A stretch of 64,000 bases of DNA from Dyella sp. C11 (lineage in GTDB: Bacteria; Pseudomonadota; Gammaproteobacteria; Xanthomonadales; Rhodanobacteraceae): NCBI RefSeq assembly GCF_003121485.1, contig NZ_QAVX01000001.1, forward strand, positions 124,001 through 188,000. The letters are read 5' to 3'. The position numbers and the translations under genes are program-made. Of this stretch, positions 53,140 to 61,774 are shown one piece after another (positions within the stretch are counted from its first letter, which is position 1; every line of letters begins with the position of its first letter). The notes under the pieces were generated by a model. The model was not told where the DNA came from and made no database searches. It was given only the letters and a program-made list of their open reading frames with translations.

Positions 53140-54990
53140 TCATAACGTAAGCCCCCGCACTTCGACTCGATGTTGTCGGGTCTGAACGACCGCTCCGCCC
53201 TCAGTCGCATAAATCGTTCGGATCGGATCCCGCGCCATCAATTCACCAACTTTTGCGCCAGCCTCGGTAAACCACTGAAGTCTCTTACCCGAGAGCAACC
53301 CAAATCCGTTCTGCGAAACAAGCAGCTTGCCCTGCTTGAAGACATCGAGGAACGCGGCGAGCTTCACCTTGTTTTCGATGACGTAGAGTCGGGTGGGCGT
53401 GAGAAAGTACGTGTAACGACCAACGTCGATGATCTCGCGCGGGCAAGTTCCGATGTCGTACACCACCTCAGGCTGCCCTTCCTGTGAAACCAGAATAACT
53501 TTCCCAGAATAGGTCGCCAGGTAGGTCCCGCCGTCAGCAGCAAAGCTGGCCGCGTAAACCCAATCTTGAGGAGTCCCCCCGCTTATCGTTATCTCCAACC
53601 GAAAGCCCTCCACCTCTACCACATGGTCGGGAGCCTTTCGGGCGAAGTAGGTGACATCAGACTCCTCGAGTTCGAGGGTAGTGGGATCGACGCCGGTCAG
53701 AATCTCGAATGCCCTGTTGAGGGCCTTCATCCTCTCGGTGGCAGCCGGATCGCTAGCATTGCGATCGGGATGGTGGGTCAGCGCCAATTTGCGGTACTTC
53801 CGCTTGATGTCCGCAGGATCGACCGGCAGGGACAAACCGAAAAGCCGTAGCGCGTCCTCAACCTCTTGACCCACTCCGAACCGATCGCTGCGACCCACGA
53901 CACGCTTCCAACCTTCCTTGAGAGGGATTACAACCCCCCAAACTGCGCGGCCAAGAGTCGTGCAGCACCATGCCTCGTCGGCCAATGTAAAGAGGTATCT
54001 GTTTCCATCGGGAGAAGCATCGACGGCTCGCACTTGGGATTTGAACTCGCCCCAGTAGTTCGTATCGATGGTTCGGAAATGATCGACTACGCGGGGATCG
54101 TCGCGGAGATTGGACTCGGCAATGGTGCGTAGCTCAGCGTCGTAGACGTGAAGACCCCCCTCAGAATCCATGATCGCGATGCTGGAGCCGGTGAAGGGGG
54201 CCCCGGTGCGATAGGCATCATGGCGAAGAGCCTTCTCGCCAACGACTAAACCATGCCGGTCAATCCGACGAAGTACGCTTTTTACCTCCGACTGGCTCGT
54301 GCTGGCGCCAGCGCGGTTAAGCAGCCAGAGCCCGGTCGCATCAATGGCAGCAATATCGAAGGCGGGATCGGGCTGCTGATCGCCCTGCAGCTTTCGTCCA
54401 TCAGTGAGTGACCAAGGAGCATCATCGGACACCGTGAACAAGGGCAGTGACGACGGGCTAGCAACATCAACAGGAGTGTAGTCGTGCCTCTTTCCCGCTT
54501 TGTCCAGCTGCTCAAGGATGCGATTGAAGCGGCGGCGATCAGCGTCCTTGACGTAGTCAGAAACCATGTCAAACATCTCGGAACATTGCTTCGCTGCCGC
54601 TGCTAGCTGTCCAGACTTCATCCGCTGAGCGATGAGCGTGGAATAAGCCTTTGCAATGACCTCTCCGACACGACCTTGCCGCTGATCTGAGGTAAGGCTA
54701 GAGGCGAGCTTTACGACCTTGGTGTGTTGGTTCTTAAATCCGGCCTGAAATACTGGTTCAAGCAATGGGTCTTTGTACTCACGATGAAACTCGCCACGAC
54801 CGTCGACCTCCCATGTTGCCGGTGATGGCGGCAGGGGAATGTACTCGGCTTGTGACCAATCGAGCTCAGTCGGCGGCTCACGCCTACCAGAAGCTCTCTT
54901 CGATTCGGGGCCGAGAGCCATCAATCCTACCGGCTCTCTGAGTGTTTTCGACCCTGCCTTTCCGAACAGTTTCGTCAGGAAGCCAGGCAT
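53140..54990 (-). CDS. J-domain protein with flanking beta-rich (propeller-like) regions
   Basis: 616 aa. A DnaJ domain lies in the middle, about residues 373-433: LFGLSLPVDPADIKRKYRKLALTHHPDRNASDP with the HPD triad near residue 407. Before it, about residues 60-160 are helical (VVKLASSLTSDQRQGRVGEVIAKAYSTLIAQ) and 180-370 have repeated short strands (GLWLLNRAG, IAIMDSEGGLHVYDAE, VRAVDASPDGNRYLFTLADEAW). After it, more such strands (VYAASFAADGGTYLATYSG, IIDVGRYTYFLTPTRLYVIENK, LLVSQNGFGLLSGKRLQWF). This looks like a propeller split by the J domain. No signal peptide. J domains stimulate Hsp70; the partner is unknown. Family not recognised. Confidence 0.8.
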   Translation of the reverse strand: MPGFLTKLFGKAGSKTLREPVGLMALGPESKRASGRREPPTELDWSQAEYIPLPPSPATWEVDGRGEFHREYKDPLLEPVFQAGFKNQHTKVVKLASSLTSDQRQGRVGEVIAKAYSTLIAQRMKSGQLAAAAKQCSEMFDMVSDYVKDADRRRFNRILEQLDKAGKRHDYTPVDVASPSSLPLFTVSDDAPWSLTDGRKLQGDQQPDPAFDIAAIDATGLWLLNRAGASTSQSEVKSVLRRIDRHGLVVGEKALRHDAYRTGAPFTGSSIAIMDSEGGLHVYDAELRTIAESNLRDDPRVVDHFRTIDTNYWGEFKSQVRAVDASPDGNRYLFTLADEAWCCTTLGRAVWGVVIPLKEGWKRVVGRSDRFGVGQEVEDALRLFGLSLPVDPADIKRKYRKLALTHHPDRNASDPAATERMKALNRAFEILTGVDPTTLELEESDVTYFARKAPDHVVEVEGFRLEITISGGTPQDWVYAASFAADGGTYLATYSGKVILVSQEGQPEVVYDIGTCPREIIDVGRYTYFLTPTRLYVIENKVKLAAFLDVFKQGKLLVSQNGFGLLSGKRLQWFTEAGAKVGELMARDPIRTIYATEGGAVVQTRQHRVEVRGLTL

Positions 54991-55251
54991 TCGCTATCTC
55001 CAGCTTGCCATTCGTCGCTACACACTATTAGCTCCACCCTTGGTCGCGATCGAGCATCCCTATTCCTTCCTACATAGTGTTCAGCAACATTGATATGTTG
55101 AACCATATCCTGACCGGCGATCGGTGGCCACCGCATCCGCACATGGGATGCAGATCGGCGCTCGCATACGGAGAAGGCTTCAGGGGAGCCACCAGCGGCC
55201 GTTATAAATGCTATGGACTACCGTATGAGCGGGGTCCTCTACGGTCGCTTA
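54991..55251. other. Intergenic region
   Basis: Promoter region of the J-domain gene; no gene, repeat or terminator recognised. A short plus-strand frame from 55077 overlaps the nuclease gene and is not supported. Confidence 0.4.
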
Positions 55252-55818
55252 TTACGCATTTTGATCAGGTTTCTCTGATGGATCCGTATGCGTGGTTCGG
55301 TCGCGGCCGCGACGATAGGCCGCAATCACGTCATCCAACTGCCCGCCGCCAACGCTGACAGCGTATTGATAAGCAACTGACCAGAAGCGTCGCTGCCTGG
55401 ATGGGATCATCCGGCGTCGAGCCTCCATCAGGAAACTTCCCTCTACAAATCCATCATCGCCCACGTAATGCACGTGCCAGCGATCCAGTTCACGGTCGTG
55501 ACCAAACTCTATGACCTCTTGTCGTGCAATGACTCCCAGGTTCGCCTGGGCACGTGGGTCGAAGAGATCCGGCTCAAAGCAGGCCAGGAGATATAGGACA
55601 TCATCCATGTTATGGACGATGTCGCTCCCTCGGATCCGGTAGATTTCATCGACGAACCCGCCTCCGATGATCATGGCATCGCGCCATTCATCACGGCTTT
55701 CATCGTGAAATGCCTTCCCGTCGCACTCGATACCGACCCGGTGCCCAGATAGTCCGGTCAGCACGAAGTCCAAGACGAAACGTCCGCAGAGGGTGTTGAC
55801 CTCAGCCTGCCGCTGCAT
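55252..55818 (-). CDS. PD-(D/E)XK / Vsr-like endonuclease-fold protein, start codon uncertain
   Basis: 188 aa from the only ATG (MQRQAEVNTLCGRFV). The nuclease core reads FVLDFVLTGLSGHRVGIECDGKAFHDESRDEWRD, with Asp, ECDGK and the following RD as in DUF559/Vsr-type restriction-like folds, then IYRIRGSDI. The same frame stays open upstream to 56004, encoding SPIEDDFVLRYVKYAGADVR, the expected N-terminal helix of this fold (SPIE), but has no ATG, GTG or TTG there. The 5' end was probably lost or replaced, so the gene may be broken. The C-terminal half (RRFWSVAYQYAVSVGGGQLDDVI) is unrecognised. Confidence 0.65.
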   Translation of the reverse strand: MQRQAEVNTLCGRFVLDFVLTGLSGHRVGIECDGKAFHDESRDEWRDAMIIGGGFVDEIYRIRGSDIVHNMDDVLYLLACFEPDLFDPRAQANLGVIARQEVIEFGHDRELDRWHVHYVGDDGFVEGSFLMEARRRMIPSRQRRFWSVAYQYAVSVGGGQLDDVIAAYRRGRDRTTHTDPSEKPDQNA

Positions 55819-56073
55819 GCGGACGTCAGCACCTGCGTATTTGACATACCGGAGGACAAAATCGTCCTCAATGGGGCTGTCGTAAGGCGGTTCATAGGGC
55901 GGATACTTGAGGGCTCCGATTAGGGGGCGGCTGTCTTGATCAAGCGTGCCGCTACTCCTAGCCGACGTTAGGGCTGCGCATGAGAAGAGTAAATGGGGTG
56001 GATCTCAGGATCTGAGATGGGCGGGTGATTGGCTATCTTGGCAGCACTCCGCTGCGCCTCACTCACGGACGCT

Positions 56074-56367
56074 ATGGCGAATATCTTTTCTGTTGGCATC
56101 ACCTGCTCCTGTGGTAGCACCAAATTTGACCATCCTGAGAATCCGCGCCCGTACGACGTCATCATCTGCCAGCGATGCGGGAAAAAAGTCCGGTGGGATC
56201 AAATGATTGAGCAGGCCGTTTTGAAAGAAATGCCGGCCGCAACGGCCACTTTCATTTCAGAAGAAGCTACACAGGGCAACTCGCTCGATCAGCCGAATTG
56301 CACCAGCACCAGCCGAAGGCCAATATGCGAGGCTTTCGGCCAACGGGCGCGTCGATGCCATTTCTGA
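56074..56367 (+). CDS. Small zinc-ribbon protein
   Basis: 97 aa from the ATG of MANIFSVGITCSCGSTKFDH, GGA upstream. C-x-C and C-x2-C pairs (CSCGSTKF ... IICQRCGKKVRWDQM) form a rubredoxin-type knuckle, like small phage- or island-borne Zn proteins of the ECs_2282 kind. After FISEEATQ the sequence (NSLDQPNCTSTSRRPICEAFGQRARRCHF) looks random, suggesting a frameshifted tail. Overlaps the start of the next frame. Confidence 0.6.
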   Translation: MANIFSVGITCSCGSTKFDHPENPRPYDVIICQRCGKKVRWDQMIEQAVLKEMPAATATFISEEATQGNSLDQPNCTSTSRRPICEAFGQRARRCHF

Positions 56368-57101
56368 AAAACTACCCAGAGCAGGCGACCCAGCCGCTGA
56401 CCTACCACGACTGGACCTATCCAACTTCGGCCTGGTGGCATTCGATGGGCGCAGGCGAACAGGCAGCGTGGGCCATCGTTTGGGCGACGGCCGTGTGCGG
56501 GCTACTTGCTGCTATCGGATCGTTCCTAGCCGCGTGGGCAGCGAAGGCGGCTGCCAAAACGGCTCTCGATATTGCCAAGGAGGATCGGCGTGATCGCCTG
56601 ATCATGAAGCAGGCCGATGACGTCGCCACCAATTGGCGCGCCGCGCTGAGCTTTGAAGCGCCAATGCAACGGCTTGTTCGCCTCGTCAAGCTTGCGATCG
56701 AATGCATCGAGGCAGCTGAAAACATACCTGTCGATGCGGATGGTCAACGATTCGCCATGTTCGGCACGACAAACTTCGCATACATGACGGATGCCCTTGG
56801 TTACGAAGACATTGCCCGGATCGGCAACATGGCAAACCTAGCAGGCAACGTTTCCGGGGACTTCGGTACCGTCATCTTGCAGGCCTTGTCGTGGAGCCGC
56901 GAGGCCGCGGCACTGCTCGAGCACGTGGTCAATTCGCACACGACCCACAACAGCAACGGCGTCGCCCACACACGTTACTTCGTTGACTACTGGTACGTGG
57001 CCGATGCCCTGTCTGCATGCCGCTCCCTTGAACGACACGCTGAGGTGGCTCTGCGGGAGATCGATGCCGCCATTTCGGCGCAGCACGCTGCCATTCCGTA
57101 A
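56355..57101 (+). CDS. Hypothetical single-TM protein
   Basis: About 248 aa from the ATG of MPFLKNYPEQATQPL; earlier in-frame starts (56298, 56325) overlap the zinc-ribbon gene. One N-terminal helix (QAAWAIVWATAVCGLLAAIGSFLAAWAA) then a coiled, charged stretch (KTALDIAKEDRRDRLIMKQADDVATNW) and a helical cytoplasmic domain with conserved-looking YMTDALGYEDIARIG and YWYVADALSACRSLERHAEVAL. No family recognised; the TM-plus-coil layout is common in phage and defence-island proteins. Confidence 0.62.
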   Translation: MPFLKNYPEQATQPLTYHDWTYPTSAWWHSMGAGEQAAWAIVWATAVCGLLAAIGSFLAAWAAKAAAKTALDIAKEDRRDRLIMKQADDVATNWRAALSFEAPMQRLVRLVKLAIECIEAAENIPVDADGQRFAMFGTTNFAYMTDALGYEDIARIGNMANLAGNVSGDFGTVILQALSWSREAAALLEHVVNSHTTHNSNGVAHTRYFVDYWYVADALSACRSLERHAEVALREIDAAISAQHAAIP

Positions 57102-57247
57102 CGGCCCACCACTCTTCGTGGTCACACGCGATGAAGCTCATGTTCGACATGCTGCGCGGCTATGGTGGTTAATCGCTTCGGCCGATCAGGCAATTGCGGG
57201 CAGACCAGCTGGGGGCGCATTCTTGGCCGGGATGAACGGGGTTGGAA

Positions 57248-57925
57248 ATGGCCGTGGGCGAGCTTGACCCGAGAAAGATCTACGCAGGACAGATTCGACA
57301 AGCTTCAGCGCGGCTTGCCGCGGCATTGCGATTTCATAGTGTCTATGTCGCTGATAAGGATGTGCCGTCGCTCGACGCTGCTGTTCTGCAGATTAGGAAG
57401 GCGCTTGAGCTGATCGCCTTCGCTGCAATCGCCCCGGACAAGGAGGCATTCCTAAAAGTCCGGGCCAGTGATGAGGCTGGGAAATTCACCCGTGATTTCC
57501 ATGCCCGAAAATTCCTTCTCACCCTCGACAAAGTTAATCCTGACTTCTACCCGTTGGCCTTGACGGGGCCTACGCGCAAAGAGCAAGGCATGGAGTTTGG
57601 CCGTAAGGAAACCGGGTACCTGACCCGTGACCGCTTTGAGAAGGTATATGACCGGCTTGGGAAGCACCTACACGCGCAAAATCCTTGGGGTAGTGACCCA
57701 AACATCCAAAACTTGGCGAAAGACATCCCTTCGCTAGTGGAGGAGATTTACCAGTTGATTGAGCTTCACGCGCGGATAGTGCGACGACCAGGAAAGATCG
57801 AAATATGGGTATGGCAGACTGATCGCCAGGGCGGAATGCCGGCGTTCCTTGAAGCCATTGCTGACGGAGATCTTATCGACACAAAGCGAAAGTCTCGCGC
57901 TGGGGTTAGCGGCGCCAAGCAGTGA
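57248..57925 (+). CDS. Hypothetical protein, possibly HEPN-like
   Basis: 225 aa from the ATG of MAVGELDPRKIYAGQ (GGGG/GGAA upstream); a TTG six bases earlier is possible. All-helical: IRQASARLAAALRFHSVYVADKDVP, SLDAAVLQIRKALELIAFAAIAPDKEAFL, then YDRLGKHLHAQNPWGSDP. The combination of an early RKALExI helix and a late (Y)xxLGxxLHAxNPW helix recalls HEPN-type or AbiV-like helical proteins, but the RxxxxxH catalytic motif is not clear. No confident family. Last gene of the 53-58 kb block. Confidence 0.6.
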   Translation: MAVGELDPRKIYAGQIRQASARLAAALRFHSVYVADKDVPSLDAAVLQIRKALELIAFAAIAPDKEAFLKVRASDEAGKFTRDFHARKFLLTLDKVNPDFYPLALTGPTRKEQGMEFGRKETGYLTRDRFEKVYDRLGKHLHAQNPWGSDPNIQNLAKDIPSLVEEIYQLIELHARIVRRPGKIEIWVWQTDRQGGMPAFLEAIADGDLIDTKRKSRAGVSGAKQ

Positions 57926-58209
57926 ACGGTAGATTTGAAGTACGCGGCAGCTAGGTATGCGAGCTAGTCGACCCAGGGCTAGTACAGCTGCGCAAAGCGA
58001 AATATCACCAAACGGTGGGCACTTCGCAGGGCGCAATTGAATTTGGCCGTGTCTGGACAAGTCGAATATCTGGTATCTGCTTTTGACTCATGGCGGATTT
58101 AAGGCGCCAAGTAACGGAGCACGAGAAAACCAGCGCACATCAAACATCACGACTCCACTGGTCCTGGTGTAAGCACTATGTTTTGGTAGCCAAATCTAGT
58201 TCGATGTTT
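57926..58209. other. Intergenic region between island blocks
   Basis: 284 bp between convergent genes; no gene, terminator or repeat recognised. Confidence 0.4.
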
Positions 58210-59115
58210 CTAGAAACTAATTTTCCTGGCAGCTTTGCTGTCCAAGAACGCTCGCATGATCGGGATGATCTCGTCACCTCTGTCTTCTAGAGCAAAGTGT
58301 CCTGTTGGAAAAAGGTGAAACTCCAAATCTTGGAGGTCACGCTTGTACGGATAGGCTCCGTCGGCAGGGAAAATCGTATCGCGCTCACCCCACACGACAA
58401 GCGTTGGTGGTTGATGTTCGCGAAATAGGCGTTGTACCTCCGGGTACAAAGGCACGTTGCTCCGGTAGTCGTACATCACATCCATCTGAATCTCGACGTT
58501 GCCTGGTCGATCAAGAAGCGCTTGGTCGTGTACCCAGTTATCCGGCGAAATGCGAGTTACGTCGTCGACGCCGTCGGTGTATTGAAAGACGGTTGTTTCC
58601 AGCTTGACCAGCCAACGCAGGGCGTCCCGGCTCTCTGTGGATCCGTCTGCCCAGTACTTCTTGATGGGATCCCAGAACTTCATAAGCCCCTCTTCGTAGG
58701 CGTTTCCGTTCTGGACAATCAACGCCGTGAGCTTTTCAGGATTTTCGAGAAACAGGTGCCATCCCACTGGGGCGCCGTAGTCCATGACATACATGGCGTA
58801 CGAAGAGATCTTTAGGCGTTCGAGCAAGGATCGAACCAATTTGCCAAAGTTCTTGAACGTGTAGGCGTAGCTCTGGTGATCAGGCATGTCACTTTGGCCG
58901 TAACCTGGGTAGTCCGGCGCGATGACGTGGTAACGGTCAGCCAGCGCGGGAATCACATTTCGAAACATGTGTGACGACGTGGGAAACCCATGAAGGAGTA
59001 GGACAACCGGTCCATCGGCAGGGCCGGCCTCACGATAGGCGACCTTGATGCCATCGATGGGCATACTCCGATAGAACACTACTGGTAGACGTTGTAGCGA
59101 CGATGTCGTAGTCAT
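58210..59115 (-). CDS. Alpha/beta hydrolase (epoxide hydrolase/haloalkane dehalogenase-like)
   Basis: 301 aa; ATG with AGGTGG upstream. Oxyanion-hole motif HGFPTSSHMFRNVIP, nucleophile elbow YVMDYGAPVGWHL with Asp as nucleophile as in dehalogenases and epoxide hydrolases, acid region VWGERDTIFPADGAYPY, catalytic His in FPTGHFALEDRGDEI. The cap carries YYWADGSTESRD-like sequence. Substrate unknown. First of three minus-strand enzyme genes; the two SDRs are upstream. Confidence 0.88.
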   Translation of the reverse strand: MTTTSSLQRLPVVFYRSMPIDGIKVAYREAGPADGPVVLLLHGFPTSSHMFRNVIPALADRYHVIAPDYPGYGQSDMPDHQSYAYTFKNFGKLVRSLLERLKISSYAMYVMDYGAPVGWHLFLENPEKLTALIVQNGNAYEEGLMKFWDPIKKYWADGSTESRDALRWLVKLETTVFQYTDGVDDVTRISPDNWVHDQALLDRPGNVEIQMDVMYDYRSNVPLYPEVQRLFREHQPPTLVVWGERDTIFPADGAYPYKRDLQDLEFHLFPTGHFALEDRGDEIIPIMRAFLDSKAARKISF

Positions 59116-59151
59116 TGAAGCCCACCTTTTCAGCAGATTCGGCGCTTGCTG

Positions 59152-59976
59152 TCAGATATCAGTCGACGTGGAAAGATTGCGCCAAGTCTTGATCTCTTCT
59201 TCTACCGTGCGATTCTTCTCTTCGATTCTCTGGATGGCGTCAGCACCAAGCGGCAATCGAACGGGAGGCTGGTCGGCATCTACCAAAGCAAGAATCGCTT
59301 TGGCCAGCTTGGAGGGATCCCCGGGTTGCGTATGATTTGCCTTAGTCACGAAGCCGCGCATGGAGCCGGCAGTCTCGTCGTAATCGGCGATGATGTTCGC
59401 GGCACGAACCAACGATCGGTTATCGAGAAAGTCCGTCCGGAAGAAGCCGGGCTCCACGACCGTCACGTGAATGCCAAGTGGCTTCAGTTCGAGTGCTAGT
59501 GACTCCGACAAGCCTTCGATGGCGAATTTCGTCGCACAGTAAATACCCCAGCCAGGGTATGAGCTGTAGCCTCCGACAGCTGACATGTTGATGACATGCC
59601 CACTTCGTTGATGCCTCATCTGCGGCAGGATGGCTCGAGTGACAGCCAACAGGCCGAACACGTTTGTCTCGAACTGATGGAGGGTTTCATCTGGCGAGGC
59701 TTCCTCAACTGCACCGACAAAGCCGTAGCCGGCGTTGTTGACGAGCACATCAATGCGACCATAGCGATCTATCGCTTTCGACACAGCCTCTTTCGCCTCG
59801 CCCTGGTTCGTGACGTCAAGCTTCAATGCAAAGAGTTTAGGATGATCGCGGAGTCGATCTGAAATCGCTGAAGGATCACGCGACGTAGCGATGATGTTAT
59901 CACCGCGTGCCAGGGCTTCGTCGACGATTCGCGCGCCAAAGCCACGCGCCGCTCCAGTTACAAACCAGGTACGCAT
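59152..59976 (-). CDS. SDR family oxidoreductase
   Basis: 274 aa; ATG of MRTWFVTGAARGFGARIV with GAGGTGGGG upstream (the frame open to 60012 is not used). Classical SDR: TGAARGFG, VDVTNQGEA-type DV turn, NNAGYGFVGAVEEA, NMSAVGGY, YCATKFAIEGLSESLALEL with Ser-Tyr-Lys, PGFFRTDFLDNRSL. Resembles the short-chain reductases common in oxidative-stress cassettes. 36 bp upstream of the hydrolase, same operon. Confidence 0.9.
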   Translation of the reverse strand: MRTWFVTGAARGFGARIVDEALARGDNIIATSRDPSAISDRLRDHPKLFALKLDVTNQGEAKEAVSKAIDRYGRIDVLVNNAGYGFVGAVEEASPDETLHQFETNVFGLLAVTRAILPQMRHQRSGHVINMSAVGGYSSYPGWGIYCATKFAIEGLSESLALELKPLGIHVTVVEPGFFRTDFLDNRSLVRAANIIADYDETAGSMRGFVTKANHTQPGDPSKLAKAILALVDADQPPVRLPLGADAIQRIEEKNRTVEEEIKTWRNLSTSTDI

Positions 59977-60071
59977 AACCCCACCTCTTCGATTCCATGG
60001 TTGTGATGGCACGCGAATGAGCCCGATGGATGGACGTCGCGTGCCACGTACGAGTCAATGACTGGTGATTT

Positions 60072-60914
60072 CTAGACCGGAATGTTTTCACCGGCGTCCG
60101 GATAGCGTGGATACCAGCCGTTCTTTACGCCTAACGTTCGAACATCGAATTCAACATCGCCGCTGTATCGAGGCGCATACTTCTTGAAGGCGGCTTCGAT
60201 CTCACGCCAGCGTGCACTTATGCGCACAAAGTTGAATGCATGCGACACGATGTAGAACTCGCCAGCCATGATCTGCTTCATCACCAGTGCCGCGTAGGCA
60301 TCGGTATCCATCCCTTCTTGCGTTTCCTTCGCTAAATCGGAGCGAACGAGGCCGGGACAGATCAGTGCAGTTTCGACGTGTTTAGGTAGCTCTTCCCTCA
60401 GTGCTACGGTCATTGCTAGTACGGCGTGTTTACTCGCGACGTAACCAGCACCTTCTGGAATCGCATTGAAGAACGAGTTCTCTGAGCCAACGTTGTAAAT
60501 GGCCGATGGCGTCCCTTGTTCGATGAGGCGCTTACCAAAGATGGAGATGCCATTGAGTACGCCGAACAAGTTGACCGCTAGCACACTCTGGACGTCTTCG
60601 ATCTTCGAATCGACAACTGAAGAAGGTATCGGACCAACGCCGGCGTTGTTAACGATGACATCGACGTTGCCGAAGGTCTTCCAAGCGTAGTCAGCAAGAC
60701 CTTCTACTCGCGCGCGATCAGTAACGTCACACTTAAAACTTTCGACGCGCCGACCAAGCTTCCTAAGATCGTCGACGGCAGACTCAAGCTTCTCTTGGTT
60801 GATCCCGGCAATCAGAAGATCCGCACCTAGATGCGCGAATTGCTTCGCAAGCGCAAAGCCGATGCCGGTGGCACCGCCTGTGATAACTACGACTTTGTTC
60901 TTGAAGTCTTTCAT
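60072..60914 (-). CDS. SDR family oxidoreductase (second)
   Basis: 280 aa, ATG of MKDFKNKVVVITGGATGIGFAL, GAGGC about eight bases upstream. Cofactor motif TGGATGIG, CDVTDRARVEGL, NNAGVGPIPSS, NVGSENSFFNAIPEGAGYVASKHAVLAMTVALREEL with the active Tyr and Lys, PGLVRSDLAKET. A C-terminal extension (GWYPRYPDAGENIPV) is unusual. Not closely similar to the other SDR in the unit. Confidence 0.9.
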   Translation of the reverse strand: MKDFKNKVVVITGGATGIGFALAKQFAHLGADLLIAGINQEKLESAVDDLRKLGRRVESFKCDVTDRARVEGLADYAWKTFGNVDVIVNNAGVGPIPSSVVDSKIEDVQSVLAVNLFGVLNGISIFGKRLIEQGTPSAIYNVGSENSFFNAIPEGAGYVASKHAVLAMTVALREELPKHVETALICPGLVRSDLAKETQEGMDTDAYAALVMKQIMAGEFYIVSHAFNFVRISARWREIEAAFKKYAPRYSGDVEFDVRTLGVKNGWYPRYPDAGENIPV

Positions 60915-60942
60915 ACGCTGCGCCTCGGTTACCTATTGAATG

Positions 60943-61251
60943 TCATTGTCGACGGCAAACTGTGAGATCCGATATCTCGCGTGCAACCGTACCGATCGTG
61001 TTGAGTACGCTTGCCATGAGCTCTACCTGTGTACCGTATTCGTTGCCGACCAGTGCTTCGGGTAAATGCCAGTTAATTTGCGCGTAGATGGAGCCGCGAC
61101 CATCGATCAGCGCCGTTGCTTGGAAGACACCTGGATGTCTACTCAGGATTCTCCGGTTGCTTAAGAGCGAAGTGCCACGTGTCGACGTGAGGAGTTCCTC
61201 CTGTGAAACATCGCGCTGATGATGCCGGCGCGCGGTTCTGCGTGGTCGACA
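60943..61251 (-). pseudogene. Decayed reading frame, C-terminal remnant
   Basis: A minus-strand frame without start codon encodes a protein-like end: SNRRILSRHPGVFQATALID, GRGSIYAQINWHLPEALVG, GTQVELMASVLNTIGTVARE. It meets a stop upstream at 61252-61254. A second frame in the same stretch begins MMSTTQNRAPASSARC. Reads as the 3' piece of a lost gene; family not recognised. Confidence 0.4.
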
Positions 61252-61292
61252 TCATGTACAACCGAAGGTGGTGCCTCCGAATAGAACCAGGC

Positions 61293-61543
61293 GACGCCAA
61301 TTGACGAATCACCCGCACTGCGAACTGAGTGACCTTTCAGAAAGGAAAAAAATCACCATAAAGGGTGATACGACGACGCCAATTGACGGACCGCACGCAC
61401 TGCGAGCTGAGTGATATTTCAGGAAGGACAGAAATCACCATAAAGGGTGATACGAAGACGCCAATTGACGAATCTTCTGCGCTGCTAGCTGAGTGATCTT
61501 TCAGAAAGGAAAGAAATCACCATAAAGGGTGATACGACGACGC
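61293..61543. repeat. Three tandem 82-bp repeats with internal hairpins
   Basis: Units at 61293-61374, 61375-61456 and 61457-61538, each beginning GACGCCAATTGACG, then a five-base start of a fourth (GACGC). Each has the hairpin ATCACC-ATAAAG-GGTGAT and the phrase TGAGTGA..TTTCAG.AAGGA. Period exactly 82, not a multiple of three, so not coding. Lies 230-480 bp upstream of the DJ-1 gene. Confidence 0.92.
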
Positions 61544-61774
61544 ACCGCATCTAAGCGAAAAGTGCAGAGCATGTGCACTTGATGGTGATCAGCGATGTCT
61601 CGTTCACTTGTGTCACGCACGAGTGACTTTATTGACTTCAAAAAAATACAGCCTGCCGCAAAAAATGATCAACATTGTGCAACTTCAGCAAATACGAAAG
61701 CGTCTTCGACTCGATACCTTTGGTTCGCAATTCCAATCAATCAACATCTGCGCCGCTAAAGGCTGGAGGCAATC

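Larger units (their letters stand above)
60915..61774. other. Long intergenic region with gene remnant and tandem repeats
   Basis: 860 bp upstream of the DJ-1 gene; holds the decayed frame (60943-61251) and the 82-bp repeat array (61293-61543). A run of short plus-strand frames near 61608 is not supported. Confidence 0.7.

Noticed and set aside
61293-61543. CRISPR array
   Set aside because: Repeats are directly adjacent 82-bp units without variable spacers, and no cas genes are nearby.
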